Below, one piece after another: positions 37,001 through 51,284 of a stretch of 64,000 nt of DNA. Position 1 is the first letter of the stretch, and each line of letters opens with the position of its first letter. Source of the stretch: Babylonia areolata (lineage: Eukaryota > Mollusca > Gastropoda > Neogastropoda > Buccinidae); the NCBI RefSeq assembly GCF_041734735.1, contig NC_134876.1:82761174-82825173 (forward strand). The letters run 5' to 3'. The notes below the pieces were generated by a model. The model did no database searches. It was not told the DNA's origin and saw only the letters and a list, made by a program, of their open reading frames with translations. The position numbers were made by a program, and so were the translations under genes.

Positions 37001-38271
37001 GAGAGGTTAAAGTTGAAAGTGTTTTGACTTTCAATCTGTGGATCATAGTTTCAAGTCCTCTCAGCTGTAATTTTCATTCTCTGTAACTGACAGGTTTTCA
37101 GACTTGCTAGACAGAGCCCTCACTCAGAAGACCAAAATGTTTGAGTTCAATATCCAGTAGGCAGTCTGGGATGAAGATTTATATAATTATAAACTTTGTA
37201 ACTCCAGACCCTTGAGAGCCTCTCCTACACTTGTGTGCAGTGTTAAAGAAATATAAACACTCAAAATAGAAACACCAAGTACACTGACAAAACTAACAAC
37301 AGTGGAGGTGGATACAATGACATGTTTCCACAGCATGCAGCCATTGTCTTCGAAAAGTTTGTTGTGATATTCTCAACTTCAGTTTTGTTGTGACTTGCAC
37401 ACAGTTTGTTGGTATATATACTAAAAGGTTTGATTTTCAAGGTGGCCTGTATGGTTGGCGAGACTGAAAACAGTATACAGACTGAATGCCTTGACATACT
37501 GTAAACACGATGTAGATTATAAATACATTGATAAACTGTAAACATGTAGAATGTGAACACCTTGATCTACTGTAAACATCATGTAATCTAAATACTATGA
37601 TCGACTGTAAAAACCATGTGCTCTGTAAACATGATATATTCACTAATTCAGGCTGGGGAACTCTCAGTGGATGTGCTATTTTCAGCGGAAGGGCAATTGA
37701 TTTGAGAGGGGTAAAAATTGTTTCAGAGGGGGGAAAAAAATTGACATGTATGTTGTCTGTCTGTCTCTGTCTCTTTCTCTGATAAGCAGCTTGCATATGA
37801 AACATGTCATATCACCACACACCTGTAAACTGGCGCGACAAAAATGTTAGTATCAACTGAGCACCTAAGGCAGCCTCTGGACCCCGGCCAATTTTCAGAG
37901 GAAACTCCAGGACAATTCCTCAGCCTGTATATCAGAAAGACCATGTATGCTGTAATACACATAATCTAAACACCATGATGGACTGTAAACACGGTGATAG
38001 TTTGTAAACACATAATAGACTGAACACCACAGTACCTAGTGAGCCCCGCAGGGGTGTGATAAGAGGCTACAAAGGAAGGAGGGTTTCAGGCCGGCCCAGC
38101 TGACAACGGTGGGGAAGCGAGCCTGCATCTGGACACAGGATCTGCTGATGGACCTCCGTGCTGTGGAGAGGGCGAAGGAGGACCTTCGCTTCCGCGGGGT
38201 CAAGGGCACCACGGGCACACAGGCCTCCTTCCTCGCTCTCTTTGACGGGAATGACACCAAGGTGTGTGTGT

Positions 38272-38303
<32 letters not shown>

Positions 38304-41300
38304 TTCAATAGAAATGTCCATTCACATAGTGCGATTTTAATTTTTTTTAAAAACACTATATATATATGGGTGTGACTGTATGTATGTGTGTACATTGTGG
38401 TATGTTCAGGTGCATGTGATGTTTTTGTTGTTGTTTTCCTGTTTGGTTTATCTCCCTTAGATTGACAAATGATGATCCCTCTCTTTGTGTTATGGGCAGC
38501 TCAAATCCCTAAAGCCTTCCACACTGTCACAATCTTTAAAAAGAAAAATAGTAATTGTTATTCTACCAGTGGCTGAACTTTTGTCAGTCTGTATTTAATC
38601 TAATTTAATTATGCTTTTTGTCTGCTCATTAGAATTTCCACAATCATTTTCTAAATCTGATTCATCTAGCTTAGGAAGTAAATGACAAAGTCATTTCTTT
38701 TATATCTTTTTCTTTTGTGAGATTTCCGTAGTATTATCCTGTTTCTTCCAGCTTGTCAACTGTTTGCGACATATTTTGACTGTATAACTATTTTCAGCAT
38801 CTGTTTACTCACGAAGTATCTGTTTTTGTTTTTCAGAGTGGAGAAATACTTCATTATTCTTTATTCCTATTTGCTTCAGAAATTTGGGCTATCTCTTCCA
38901 TTTTGATTTTTCTTTATCATAGAAGCTCATTTTATTTTTCTTGCAATTGTTTCAGTTCCAGACTGATGTTTTCCCTCTTTCTCCACTCTTTTTGTGTCTA
39001 GGGTTTGGAAAAAAAATATATTTACAGTAAAGATCATTTTGACTAACTTGATTTGTACTTGACCTGTCTGCTTATGTGATATCCAGTTCGGCACTTAGGT
39101 TTTCATGTTTATATCCTGTCTTGACTATTTCTTCCTTGCTTAAAAATATATGTTGTAATGTTCATACCCCTTCATATGGGGCTTTGGTCTTAATGAATAA
39201 ATGTTTGTCAGTCAATAGGGAGGGTGTGTTCAGATATACATGACAGTGGTCACTTGGTGTGGCTGATCTGGGTGTGCAGGTGGAGGAACTAGACCAGCTG
39301 GTGACGGAGATGGCCGGGTTTCAGAGGTAAGGTGTTCCCCTCTCTCTCTCTCTCTCCTCTTCATCTTCTCCACACTGCTGCACTCAGTCTGTATCACCAG
39401 ACACCCACAGCAACACTTTTAACTGTGAACACCTTTATTGGGTCAGTGTAAACTGTCAGGCTACTGTTTCAGAGGCTTTATTGTTGTTGTTATACCCCTT
39501 CTTTCCAATTTGTCTTCCAGACAAAGGAGGTAAAAAAAAAATTTTGCCATGAGTAAAAGAAATAATTTGGATCAGCTTACACAGTTTACGCATGATTTAA
39601 TATTGCAGTAATTAGCAAGAAGTTCTGTAGAATATTAAACAATTCTGTCGAGTGTTAAACAGTTGGTCATATGCAAGTACTGGTAACACTTCTCCTGCCC
39701 CAAGCAACGCCTGTTTTCAGCTTCCTTCTTGTTGGTGGTGTTGTTTTTTGTTTTTGGTGTTGATGTTGTAGTAAAAAAAAAAAAAAAAACCCAGCCACAA
39801 TCACATGTGAGCCTTTCAGCTGATGTTTGATGTAGTCAGATGATTTTAGTCTTAATGACGGTGCATTGATTTTCTCTGTGTGTGTTTCAGTCACTTTGTG
39901 ATCTGCGGTCAGACATACAGTCGTAAGGTGGATGTGGAATGTGTCAACACACTGGCCAGCTTGGCTGCCACAGTGCATAAGGTCTGTATTATGTAAATGT
40001 CTGTCTGTTATCATTCTCATTGTGTGGATGTTTAACAGTCTGCCACAATTTCTATGTTTTGTCCGTGTGTTGGTCAAATGGTCTGTCTGCAAGTGTGGCT
40101 GCTACAGTTCATTGGGTCAGAATGTTGTGTGTGTGTTCCGTTTGTCAGTCAATAGGGAGGGTGTGTTTGTCAGTCAATAGGGAGGGTGTGTTTGTCAGTC
40201 AATAGGGAGGGTGTGTTTGTCAGTCAATAGGGAGGGTGTGTTTGTCAGTCAATAGGGAGGGTGTGTTTGTCAGTCAATAGGGAGGGTGTGTTTGTCAGTC
40301 AATAGGGAGGGTGTGTTTGTCAGTCAATAAGCAATAGGGAGGGTGTGTTTGTCAGTCAATAAGCAATAGGGAGGGTGTGTTTGTCAGTCAATAGGGAGGG
40401 TGTGTTTGTCAGTCAATAGGGAGGGTCTGTTTGTCAATCAATAGGGAGGGTGTGTTTGTCAGTCAATAGGGAGGGTGTGTTTGTCAGTCAATAGGTAAGG
40501 TGTGTTTGTCAGTCAATAGGTAGGGTGTGTTTGTCAGTCAATAGGTAAGGTGTGTTTGTCAGTCAATAGGGAGGGTGTGCTTGTCAGTCAATAGGTAAGG
40601 TGTGTTTGTCAGTCAATAGGTAGGGTGTGTTTGTCAGTCAATAGGTAAGGTGTGTTTGTCAGTCAATAGGGAGGGTGTGTTTGTCAGTCAATAGGGAGGG
40701 TGTGCTTGTCAGTCAATAGGTAAGGTGTGTTTGTCAGTCAATAGGGAGGGTGTGTTTGTCAGTAAATAGGGAGGGTGTGTTTGTCAGTCAATAGGGAGGG
40801 TGTGTTTGTCAGTCAATATGCAATAGGGAGGGTGTGTTTGTCAGTCAATAGGGAGGGTGTGTTTGTCAGTCAGTATGTCAGTCAATAGGGAGGGTGTGTT
40901 TGTCAGTCAATATGTTTGTCAGTCAATAGGTAAGGTGTGTTTGTCAGTCAATAGGGAGGGTGTGTTTGTCAGTCAATAGGGAGGGTGTGCAGACCCACTT
41001 TCGTCTGATTTTCGTGGAGGTTCCCGTGTTATTTTTAGCGAGAACCACTTGCATATGTGCATCTCACTTTCCTTTTTTTCAAGGTCATTGAAAGGCTAAA
41101 ATTTGGTCATGGAAATCACTGTTCTGACGAAAGGATTGTGAACATTTTCAGTGACTATTTTTGCAAGTTTACAAGATGTATTTGGTTTTATAATCACACC
41201 CATTATTTGCTTTAGTCTTCTATGTTTACTTTGAGCGTGTTTCTTATCACATTTCTTCCATTATGTATTCGAACTGATCCATTTATAAACTCTTCCAAAA

Positions 41301-44300
41301 AGTTGCTCAAACAAAGTTTGTGCTAACTCAAGCCAGTTAGGCGGTGGGCTGCCCATGATGTCATATGACCTACTTTTCGCTCTGCGAGCAACAAACAGCC
41401 CACCACGAAAGTGGTCCAGCACACCCTCCCTGATGTCTTGCTGTTTGTCTGACAGTCATGGATGCTGCTGTGCATAAGGTTTGTTTGTCGGTCGGTCTGT
41501 TCACCTTTGCTTCTTTCTCTTACATTACTGTGCTTGGCCAGTATGAACAGTTTGTATGCCCATAGAGAAAGAGGACATGAAAACTTGAAGTGTTGTTTGT
41601 AAATGTGCATCTGCTGGGTTCCCACTAGCTTTCCCTTGTAAGAACAATGTGACTTTTGTTTCAGTTTTATTGTTTAAAGACCAGTCAGTCTGTTTAAGAC
41701 TCAGCTCAGCAGTTCCACTCTTATGGAGGATGGATTTCTATCTGTTGAAGATTGGTCAAAGATGCTGTCAGCAGTTTAAAAATCCTTTGGAAAAATCCAT
41801 TTTAAGAGTGTATTGCAGCAGGTGAGGAAAACTCTCCAAAATTAATGTGTTTTATTTTTTGTGAATGAAAAGATTCCAGTGTGCTTTTCACTTGGCACAC
41901 TGTCACTGTGTCAGTGATTATCATCTGGAGCCAGTATTTAAAACAATCCACTGTCGCCTTGTCTCTAGAGTGATAGTGTTTGCTCAAGTGGCAGTGGATT
42001 CCCACAGTGCAGCTAGCCCCCACCTCCTGTCTTGTCCACCCCCTTCCCGTCACTTTGTTCAGCATGATGACAACTGAAGTATGCCTTTTCCCCTCTCTCC
42101 TGACCCTTCTCCCTTCCCTACACTGACAACTCAAGTATGTCCTTTCCACTCTCTGCTGAAACTGATACTCCCTCCACTCTTAAGTCCAGATGTGTTTTCC
42201 TATTCTTTCCTCTACCTCTACCCATACCCATCTGTCACCACTATTTTTACCCCTTGTCCATCCTGACCTTTTCAACATCATGTTGTTCTGCTGGACTCAG
42301 CTGGTCAAGTGTACTTGTTGAACGCCAGACAGCATCCACACATCGGTGCAGTACGCACCATCTTTCTCCTCTCATCTGACCTGACTTTTTCAGTAGGACA
42401 TTGCAGTGATTAACATGTTCCAAGGTGTCCTTCAGAGTTTCTTACAGATAAAACAGACACACACACACACACTCTCTCTCTCTCTCACTCACACACAGTA
42501 CACGCACGCGCGTGCACACACACACACACACACACACACTCATACTCATACTTGCACACATCTTTGGTCAGCTTCTGACCACTTAGGTACAGGTTATGAT
42601 ACCCAAACATGTCAGTAAGCAGTGAGTGATGTACAGCAGCCAGGATGACCCGATGTATCCTGGCTCTGTGTGTGTGTGTGTGTATTGATGGTGGGAGGGT
42701 AGGAGAGAAAAAGGAGACGATGTTTCTGTGTGCTGATTCTGTTGATGTTCTTGAGCATTGTTGTGACGACCCCCTGCCCTTCTTACCTATCATTATTCAC
42801 TGTCTGTTTGGTACCTCTTTCCACTCAGCCGTTTCTGTGGATAATGTTTTCTCATGTATTTTACTCACTCGTACACGTTTCATGTGAGTAACGCACGCAC
42901 GCACGCACACACACCACATCACACCATACAACGCAGCACACAAAGTGTTCAGAGACTCCACCAAACCAGATTCACCATTTTTAATACACACCTGAATAAA
43001 CACCATTTGAGTTTTCCCTCAGCCATCCTTTTTTTTTTTTCTTCTTCCTTCTTTTTTTTTTCTTTTTTTTTTCCCATCTTCCTTTTTTTAACTCCATATT
43101 TAAGGATACAAATGAATGAAAACAACATAATAATGCTGTTGGACAATGATATGATTATAAATGAATGAAAACAACATAATAATGTTGTTAGACAATGATG
43201 TAAATGAAATGAAAACAACATAATAATGCTGTTAGACAATGATATAAATGAAATGAAAACAACATCATAATGCTGTTGGACAATGATATAAATGAAATGA
43301 AAACAAATACTGTAAGACAATGATATAAATGAAATGAAAACAACATAATAATGCTGTCAGACAATATACCAAACATACATCAATAATGAACGGCAGTCAG
43401 CATGGTCACTGACACTCACACACACACACATCAGCAGTATTGATGATGTCATATGACCCAAGCCAGACAGGCAAGTAAGGTCTGATGTTGTGGGAAATGG
43501 TCTTCATGTCCACCTTCCAAGGGCAAGTAAGGCCTTAAGTTATGCAGACCGGGGGTGGGTTGCATGAGTGAACTTAAGTTTGCTTATTGTTAAGAAAGTC
43601 CTAACTGTACAGTGAAATGTCATAAACTTAGGAACACTCTTAATTCTAGGCAAACTCAGCGCTACAAAGATCTCCTCATGCAACCCGGACCAGGACTTTC
43701 ATTATGTACACCTGTCTAGTGTAAGACCTGGTTTTGTGCAGAACTGGACTTTATGTACACATGTCTGAGGCAAGTAAGGCTTGATGTTGTGCAGAACTGA
43801 ACTTTATGTACACATGTCTGAGGCAAGTAAGGCTTGATGTTGTGCAGAACTGAACTTTATGTACACATGTCTGAGGCACGTAAGGCTTGATGTTGTGCAG
43901 AACTGAACTTTATGTGCACATGTCTGAGGCAAGTAAGGCTTGATGTTGTGCAGAACTGAACTTTATGTACACATGTCTGAGGCAAGTAAGGCTTGATGTT
44001 GTGCAGAACTGAACTTTATGTACACATGTCTGAGGCAAGTAAGGCTTGATGTTGTGCAGAACTGAACTTTATGTACACATGTCCAGGACAAATAAGGCCT
44101 TAACATGCTAACTGGACCTTATGTGCACAAATTTAGGGCAATTAAAGCTTGATGTGCAAGCATAGGCTTTATGTACACCTTTCCAGAGCAAGTAATGCCT
44201 GATGTTATGCAGAACTGGACTTCACAGCTACTTTGGGCAAGTAAAGCCAGGTGTGAAATCTGGGCTTCTTGTCCACCTATCTAGTACAAGTAAGACTTAT

Positions 44301-45155
44301 TGTGCAAACTGGACTTAATGTACAACTGCATGGGGCAAGTGAGGCCTGATGTTGTGCAAACTGGACTTAATGTACATCTGCATGTACTTAATGTACTTAA
44401 TATACAAGGCCTGATGTTGTGCAAACTGGACCTTATGTACACCTGTCTAAGGCAAGAAATGTCTGACATGCAGAATGGGGCTTAATGTTCAGCTGCCTAG
44501 GGCAAGTGAGGCCTGATAGGCAGAACTGGACTTTGTGTACCTCTGCCTAGGGTAAGGCATGATGTTGTGTAAAGTAAGGTCTGATATGCAAAGTGGACCT
44601 CTTACACGCCAATCAACGGCAAGTAAGATTTGACATTGCACGGAATGCCTGTTTGACACAAATCACAGTACACATCAAATCCACCTGGTTATGACCACAT
44701 GTGTGCCTCAGATTTTCCAGGTCTGATGGTTGAGCATCCACATCTTGGTTAACTCTGTCACCGCCGGATTTCTGTGTGAAAAACACTCCCCAGCACCGCA
44801 TGTTTTAGACTCAAAGCTCTCTGTCACTTGCTTCAGTTCATGTGAAAACACTACAATGGACTTATTCACTTCAAACTAGGTCAGGTTTGTCATTGTTCTA
44901 CTGTGCAGGAAATTGGCTGCAGCTGTCAAGCTTTGTTACAATGTGATAAACGGTCCTTTTAACATGATTTCTTGATGCTGACTAAAGTCACCAATGGTTG
45001 CAAAAGAGTTAACAACTCCAAACGGTCATGTGAGAACCTTGTGAAGGTCTGCCTTGGATCAGATCATGCCTTTGGCCTCCCTTTTTGGTGGTCTTGTGAA
45101 CACAGAATAGCTGCACTGAAGTTTGCCTGTGCATGCACTCTCTCTCGCTCGCTCG

Positions 45156-45192
<37 letters not shown>

Positions 45193-48100
45193 AGGTGTTG
45201 ACTTGTCACATAACACATCTGCTGGGGGACAACCTGCCACAAGTTTCCAGGAACTTTTCAGTATTATTTTCTGTTCACGTGTTTTGGGAGAAAAAAATTC
45301 CGAATATGATCTTCCGTTCACATGTTTTTTTAAGAGTGGTTATTAAATCACCGTAAGTTTGATATTTGATATGGATACTTATACAGTGCCTATCCTCGGT
45401 CAGAGACCAAGCTCTAAGCACAAGTTCCCAGCAAGTGACCTCTCACATGTTCATGCAGACTTAACCCCCAAATACACGAGGCAGTGTGTAGGGGCGGGCT
45501 ACTTGCCGCACAGGTTCTTGGTGATGAGGGCCGTGTCAGGTTTCTCCAGTGCCTTCTTGATCTTCTTGTACGTCTTGGAGTCCAGACCCAGTTCCTGTTG
45601 CATGGTACCCGCCTCGTGCATGGCCAGGAAGCTGTCCCCATCGATCCTGCGCGCCACAATCTGGTTCTTCAGGGGCTTGAGGTCATGCCGCACACACCAC
45701 TTGGTCATGAAGCGCATGGGGAAGAACTGGATCCCTCGGGGCCAGCCCCGTGCCTCGAAGTGAACACAGTTTGGCACTGAAACATGTCACCCCCAGACTT
45801 GGGTCAGTCAGCTGGGCTGACAACAACAGGCATTGTTGTAGCTGTGATTCCTTAACCCCTTGACTGCTGCTGACGAGAGTTATCTTCAGTGAAGGGCTGT
45901 CCCTTCACTGAGAGCTTACAAGTCAGGATGTTAGTCTCTATCTGGACTTCTTTTTCTTGGGATGGCAGTACTTTTTGTTTAGCAAAATCTGTTACATCAT
46001 AAAATAAGAAGTAACTGCACTTCACAACTGTGCCACAGTGATTCATTTCACCAAGGTTCAGCAGTTAAGGGGTTAAAAGTGTAAACCCCCATGGACAAAG
46101 TGTCATTCAGAACACAACATATAAACAATCAAATAGTACAGTGACAAATTGTTGGCAAAACTGAAGAGAGCAAATTACATATTACACGAATCAATAGTTT
46201 AGCCATCTGTCAATAATTGAAGCTCCTTTTTTTCCCCCTTATTCTTTTTTTTTTCTTTCTGTGATTTATAAAATCGTTTGCTGTCATGATGTATAATAAT
46301 AACATCAGTTATGCTTGACTGATTTTAAAATGCTCTTTTGGAAAGAAAAGAACATTCTTTACAAGGGCGAAAGAAGAAGAAAAAGTATAAAATATTTGTC
46401 TCTTTTAACTTTTTCAACTATTTTCTTAGTTCTTTACATTAATCAGGTTGAAGGAGCTCACTGCAAACTGCATGAACATACATAAGGTAGAACAGAGACA
46501 CAGAAAGCTTAGTTTTTTCACAGAAAAGACAACAGAAACATGTAAAAGACAGCAAAAACATACTAACAGTTGAGTAAAAGCAAAAAAAAACAGATTGAAC
46601 TTGAAGATTGTTTGGTGCTGGATATTACTAAAACTAGTGAAAGAAGAGAAAAGGAAAGTTACCTCCATCATCATATTTGAAGGAGGTTTTCCATTTGCAG
46701 CCTCTGGTTTGGCAGCGGAAGATCTCTGTGCCGTAGGTCTCTCCGTTGGGGCGGATGCCTGCTTTCTCCTCATAGCGCCACACATGGCGGTTGCCACATC
46801 GGATGCAGGCAGCAAAACCACTGTTATAGAAAGCCACACGGCTCTCATGGGACTGATCCCCGTAGGAAAATTGGGGCTTCCAGATGTGTTTGTGAGGATC
46901 TGCACATCAGAGGCATGCGGGATGCACGTTTGATACATTGCAGTGTCATCTGACAGAGTAATGACATATACATGGCTGTGTAATGTCATCTGTAACAGTG
47001 ATTGATATGTGGTACATGGCTGTGAAACATTGACATGGTGACACATTGTACACAGCTGTGTAACATGGACTTGGTGACACAATGTACACAGCTGTGTAAC
47101 ATCGTCTGACATGGTGAACAATGTACATGACTATGTAGCATCATCTTACACTGTGGATGACACATTGTACATGATGTGTTATGTCATCTGATACAATTGG
47201 TGACACATTGTACACAGCAGTAACTTGTACATGGCTGTGTAACTTCATCTGACACAGCTGATGACTTGTTATTGTGAATGGCTATGTAATAACAGACACA
47301 CTGGGTGACACATTGAACATGGCTGTGTTGCATCCTGCGACATGGTGGGTGACATATTGTACAGTGCTGTGTAACATCATCTGACACAATGGTTGACACT
47401 TTCATGATATTGTTCACAGCTGTGTATCATGGCACATCATACATATACACAGCTCGAGAGAATGGCTGTGTCATTTCACACAACTGGGACATTTCTACAG
47501 GAAACACTTCTGGAAATCTGTACATTTTCCTCAACTTGCTGTCAGCGGCTTCCACTGCACTCTGATACAAGACATTTAAAGTGGACATGAAATGCTCAGC
47601 ATGATTTATTGCTTCCTTTCATACTGAGCTGACATTATGTATAGAGCAAACAAGCAAAGAATAGAATGTATTCCAATGAGAAATGCTTTGCCTTCACTGT
47701 GGACATAACACAATACTGCTGTGCATGCTTTGTCATGGTATCACCAGCAGCCACTGCGGAGAATATGATGATACCTGTAGGACTGCTTAGCAGAGAATAC
47801 AGATGTTGCCTGTTGGACTGCTAAACAGATATTACAGATGATACCTGTAGGACTGCTCAGCAGAGAATATAGATGATACCTGCAGGACTGCTCAGCAGAG
47901 AATACAGATGTTGCCTGTTGGACTGCTGAACAGATATTACAGATGATACCTGTAGGACTGCTCAGCAGAGAATATAGATGATACCTGTAGGACTGCTCAG
48001 CAGAGAATACAGATGTTGCCTGTTGGACTGCTAAACAGATATTACAGATGATACCTGTAGGACTGCTCAGCAGAGAAGAGAATACAGATGATACCTGTAG

Positions 48101-51100
48101 GACTGCTCAGCAGAGAAGAGAATACAGATGATACCTGTAGGACTGCTCAGCAGAGAATACAGATGGTGCCTGTTGGACTGCTAAACAGATATTACAGATG
48201 ATACCTGTAGGACTGCTCAGCAGAGAAGATAATACAGATGATACCTGTAGGACTGCTCAGCAGAGAATACAGATGGTGCCTGTTGGACTGCTAACAGAAT
48301 GCAGATACCTGTAGGACTGTAGTGCTTCTGAGTTGAAAATACAGATGATACCTGTAGGACTGCTGAGCAGTGAATAAAGATGACACCTGCATCAGTGTTG
48401 AGCAGAGAATACAGATGATACCTGTTGGACTGCTCAGCAGAGAATACAGATGATACACTTAGGACTTTTGTGCTGCTGAGCAAAGAATATAGATGATTCC
48501 TGTAGGATTGTGGAGCAAAGAATACTAGTTGTGGGGGTTATCAGATGGGAGATGGTGTGCTCATCAGTTCTCTCTGTAGTGGATGGCTGGGGTGGGAGGG
48601 TGTAGCAGAAGTTGCTTGGGATGAAACATGAACACGGAATATTCTGGCATGTTAGGTGTCAGCACTGAAAGTGTGTCCAGGCAGAGCAACAGTGTGTGTG
48701 TGTGAGAGATAGAGAGAGGGATGGAGGGTTGGGGGAGAGGCAGGGGGAATGTGGATGACCTGGTACCATGTCCATCCCCCACACCCCCACGCCCGCACCC
48801 TCCTCTCAGGCTGACTGTAAATCATTGGCTGAGTCAGACAGGGCAGTGAGGGAGCAGAGCCCTAGGGGAGACGAAGCATGACCTGACGTTTCCTGTTTCA
48901 CTTTGTGCCGCCTCATCAGTCACCCCTGTCATCTCTCCCTGACAGCCGGACTGTGATATCTTGGTCCTGTCTGGCCAACCAATGACTTGACTGTTGTACA
49001 TCTCTCAGTTCTTGTATATGAGTGCTCCTCTGATTCAGTGTTCATCTACATGTGTTCTTTGAATTCTTTTTGATTTGTTGTTAGTTCATAAAAAAAATAA
49101 TTCCTTGAACTCTGTTTATTCACTTACATGAATCTTTGAATTCATAGTGAACTTTGAAGTCACTGTTCATTCACAGCCAGATCTTCTAATTCCATTGATC
49201 ACTGAGTCTGTTCATTCAAATAAAAATCTCTGAATTGTTGAAATCACTTGAATTAACAACACAGACCTGTAGAAAATGGTGGGCTCTTATGACCTGACTA
49301 GTGTGATGATTAATGCATTGGTCTGGACATCTGTTCTTCTCTCTCTCTCTCTCTTTCAAATGTTTATTTTAAGCCAGTGTTGTGGAGTATATATGGACCA
49401 GCCTGAATGCTTTACCACATTGAAGCTGAAACATCTAAATATCCAAATTATATTAACTCTGTGACTTAATTGAAGTGACACACATATCACTGCTGATTAT
49501 TTACATCTGTGTATAGCACTAATTTCATTGAACTTTGACAATTCATTTAATGCTCTGACTCATTGCTTACATTACACCTAATTATGTGTTAAGTTCTGAG
49601 CTGTTTCCGTCTTTATCATATGCTGTTTTTCTTGTGTGTGTGTGTGTGCACGCGCGCATGCCTCTGTATTTGTGTGAGAGAGAGAGAGAGAGAGAGACAA
49701 AGGAAGAATATACTGCCAGGCCGAAGTGATGTTAAGCTCTGTACTGAAAGGATGTGTCCAGTGTTAGGATGGGTATGTTTGTCCTGTGTTCAGGTCACAT
49801 AAATCATTGTGTGTCCTCCAGTTGTTGATTACAGATTGATGGTAAAATGTTGATGGTTACAGGTTTATGATCATGGGTTGAAGTCAGTGGGTGGATGGAT
49901 GGATGGATGATGATGTTGACATACCATGCACATCTGTCACCTGGCCGGGTGGGGGAGTCTCTGCCATGGATTTCCAGTAGGAAAACTCTGTGGCCCCCTT
50001 CTTGGATCCAGAGCGGCTGAACAGTTTCTTCAGACTCATCTTTCACAGAAATGGCAGTGTGTCAGAACGACAGCACAGGTCTTTCCAGTTCCGCTTCACC
50101 TCTGTCTTCTGTAATGTTAAACACAGACCTCAGCTATCAGCCACGAGCACTGAGCACGTCACACAAGTACTGGGTGCGTTGTTGAATAGTAACACCAGCT
50201 ATCAGATAACAGTCGTGTGCTTCCACACACGTACAGGTGTGCTGATGGTGGAGCTTTGAAAAGACAGCAACACGATCACTCACACATATAACAGCTGTCA
50301 GCCACAACAGGACAGGTCTGTGGAAATTAAAACACACCACCAGCCCTGCTGTTTTGTTTTTGTTACTGTTGTTTTAAGCAGATGTGGTGCAACGAATATG
50401 GATCGGTCCACTCGCTTTGACACCACTGAAACTGAAACCAAAAAAAAAAAAATGTGCCTTTAAACAGTTACGCTACACTGTCAGCTGTTACACGGAGAAG
50501 TGTTAACTGGTTCAAGCAGAACTCACTCCGAGATGCGGAGCACAAGGCCCAGTCTTTCGGTCACACCTGAGAACAAGTTGACCCGTGCCCGGGTCACACA
50601 AGTGAAGCGCGGGAACTCTACAGCAGGTCACGAACTTAAAAAACACTCCCCAACCACACCGATCCCTCATGAACAATGGTTAGGAGGTCGTGAAAACTTC
50701 GTCATCACAAGTAATAGCCGTCCCCGCTCTCCACTCTTGTATTAGATCGGACTGACAGGTCACGGCAGCCAGTCTGCTCACAGCCAGCTAGTGGAGGGGG
50801 TGGTGTGGGAGTGGGCTGTGCGTGTGTGTCCCTGGCAGGTCGTTACCTTTCCGCTGCAGTCAAGCGGTGTTGTTGACAGGGTAATTGCCAGTACAGCCCG
50901 CTTCACCCTGACGCCACCACAAACACGCTGACACCCTCTACTTCTCTTAAAGGAAGGAGGGTTGTTTTCGTGTTGGGCAGAACAGTGACGCTTCTCATTC
51001 AACACACACACACACACGCACGCACGCGTGCACATATACACATGCACGCGCGTGCGAGTACACACACACAAACACACACACACACACACACACACCACGC

Positions 51101-51178
51101 AACTCAATACACACGCGCGCGTGCTCATGCAGTAAGCACACACAACCCGTGCAACACACGCACGCACACACACGCACG

Positions 51179-51222
<44 letters not shown>

Positions 51223-51252
51223 ACGCAACTCAACAAAACACACGCGCGCGCG

Positions 51253-51284
<32 letters not shown>

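Noticed and set aside
46426-47121. 231-residue - strand frame across the zinc-ribbon exon
   Set aside because: It is in a different frame from the cysteine ribbon and runs into a minisatellite and intron sequence. The frame with CIRC/CQTRGC joins to the SAM-like exon and is preferred.
40137-48525. CRISPR-like arrays among the intron 7 repeats
   Set aside because: The repeats are head-to-tail without unique spacers of constant length and sit in a eukaryotic intron.
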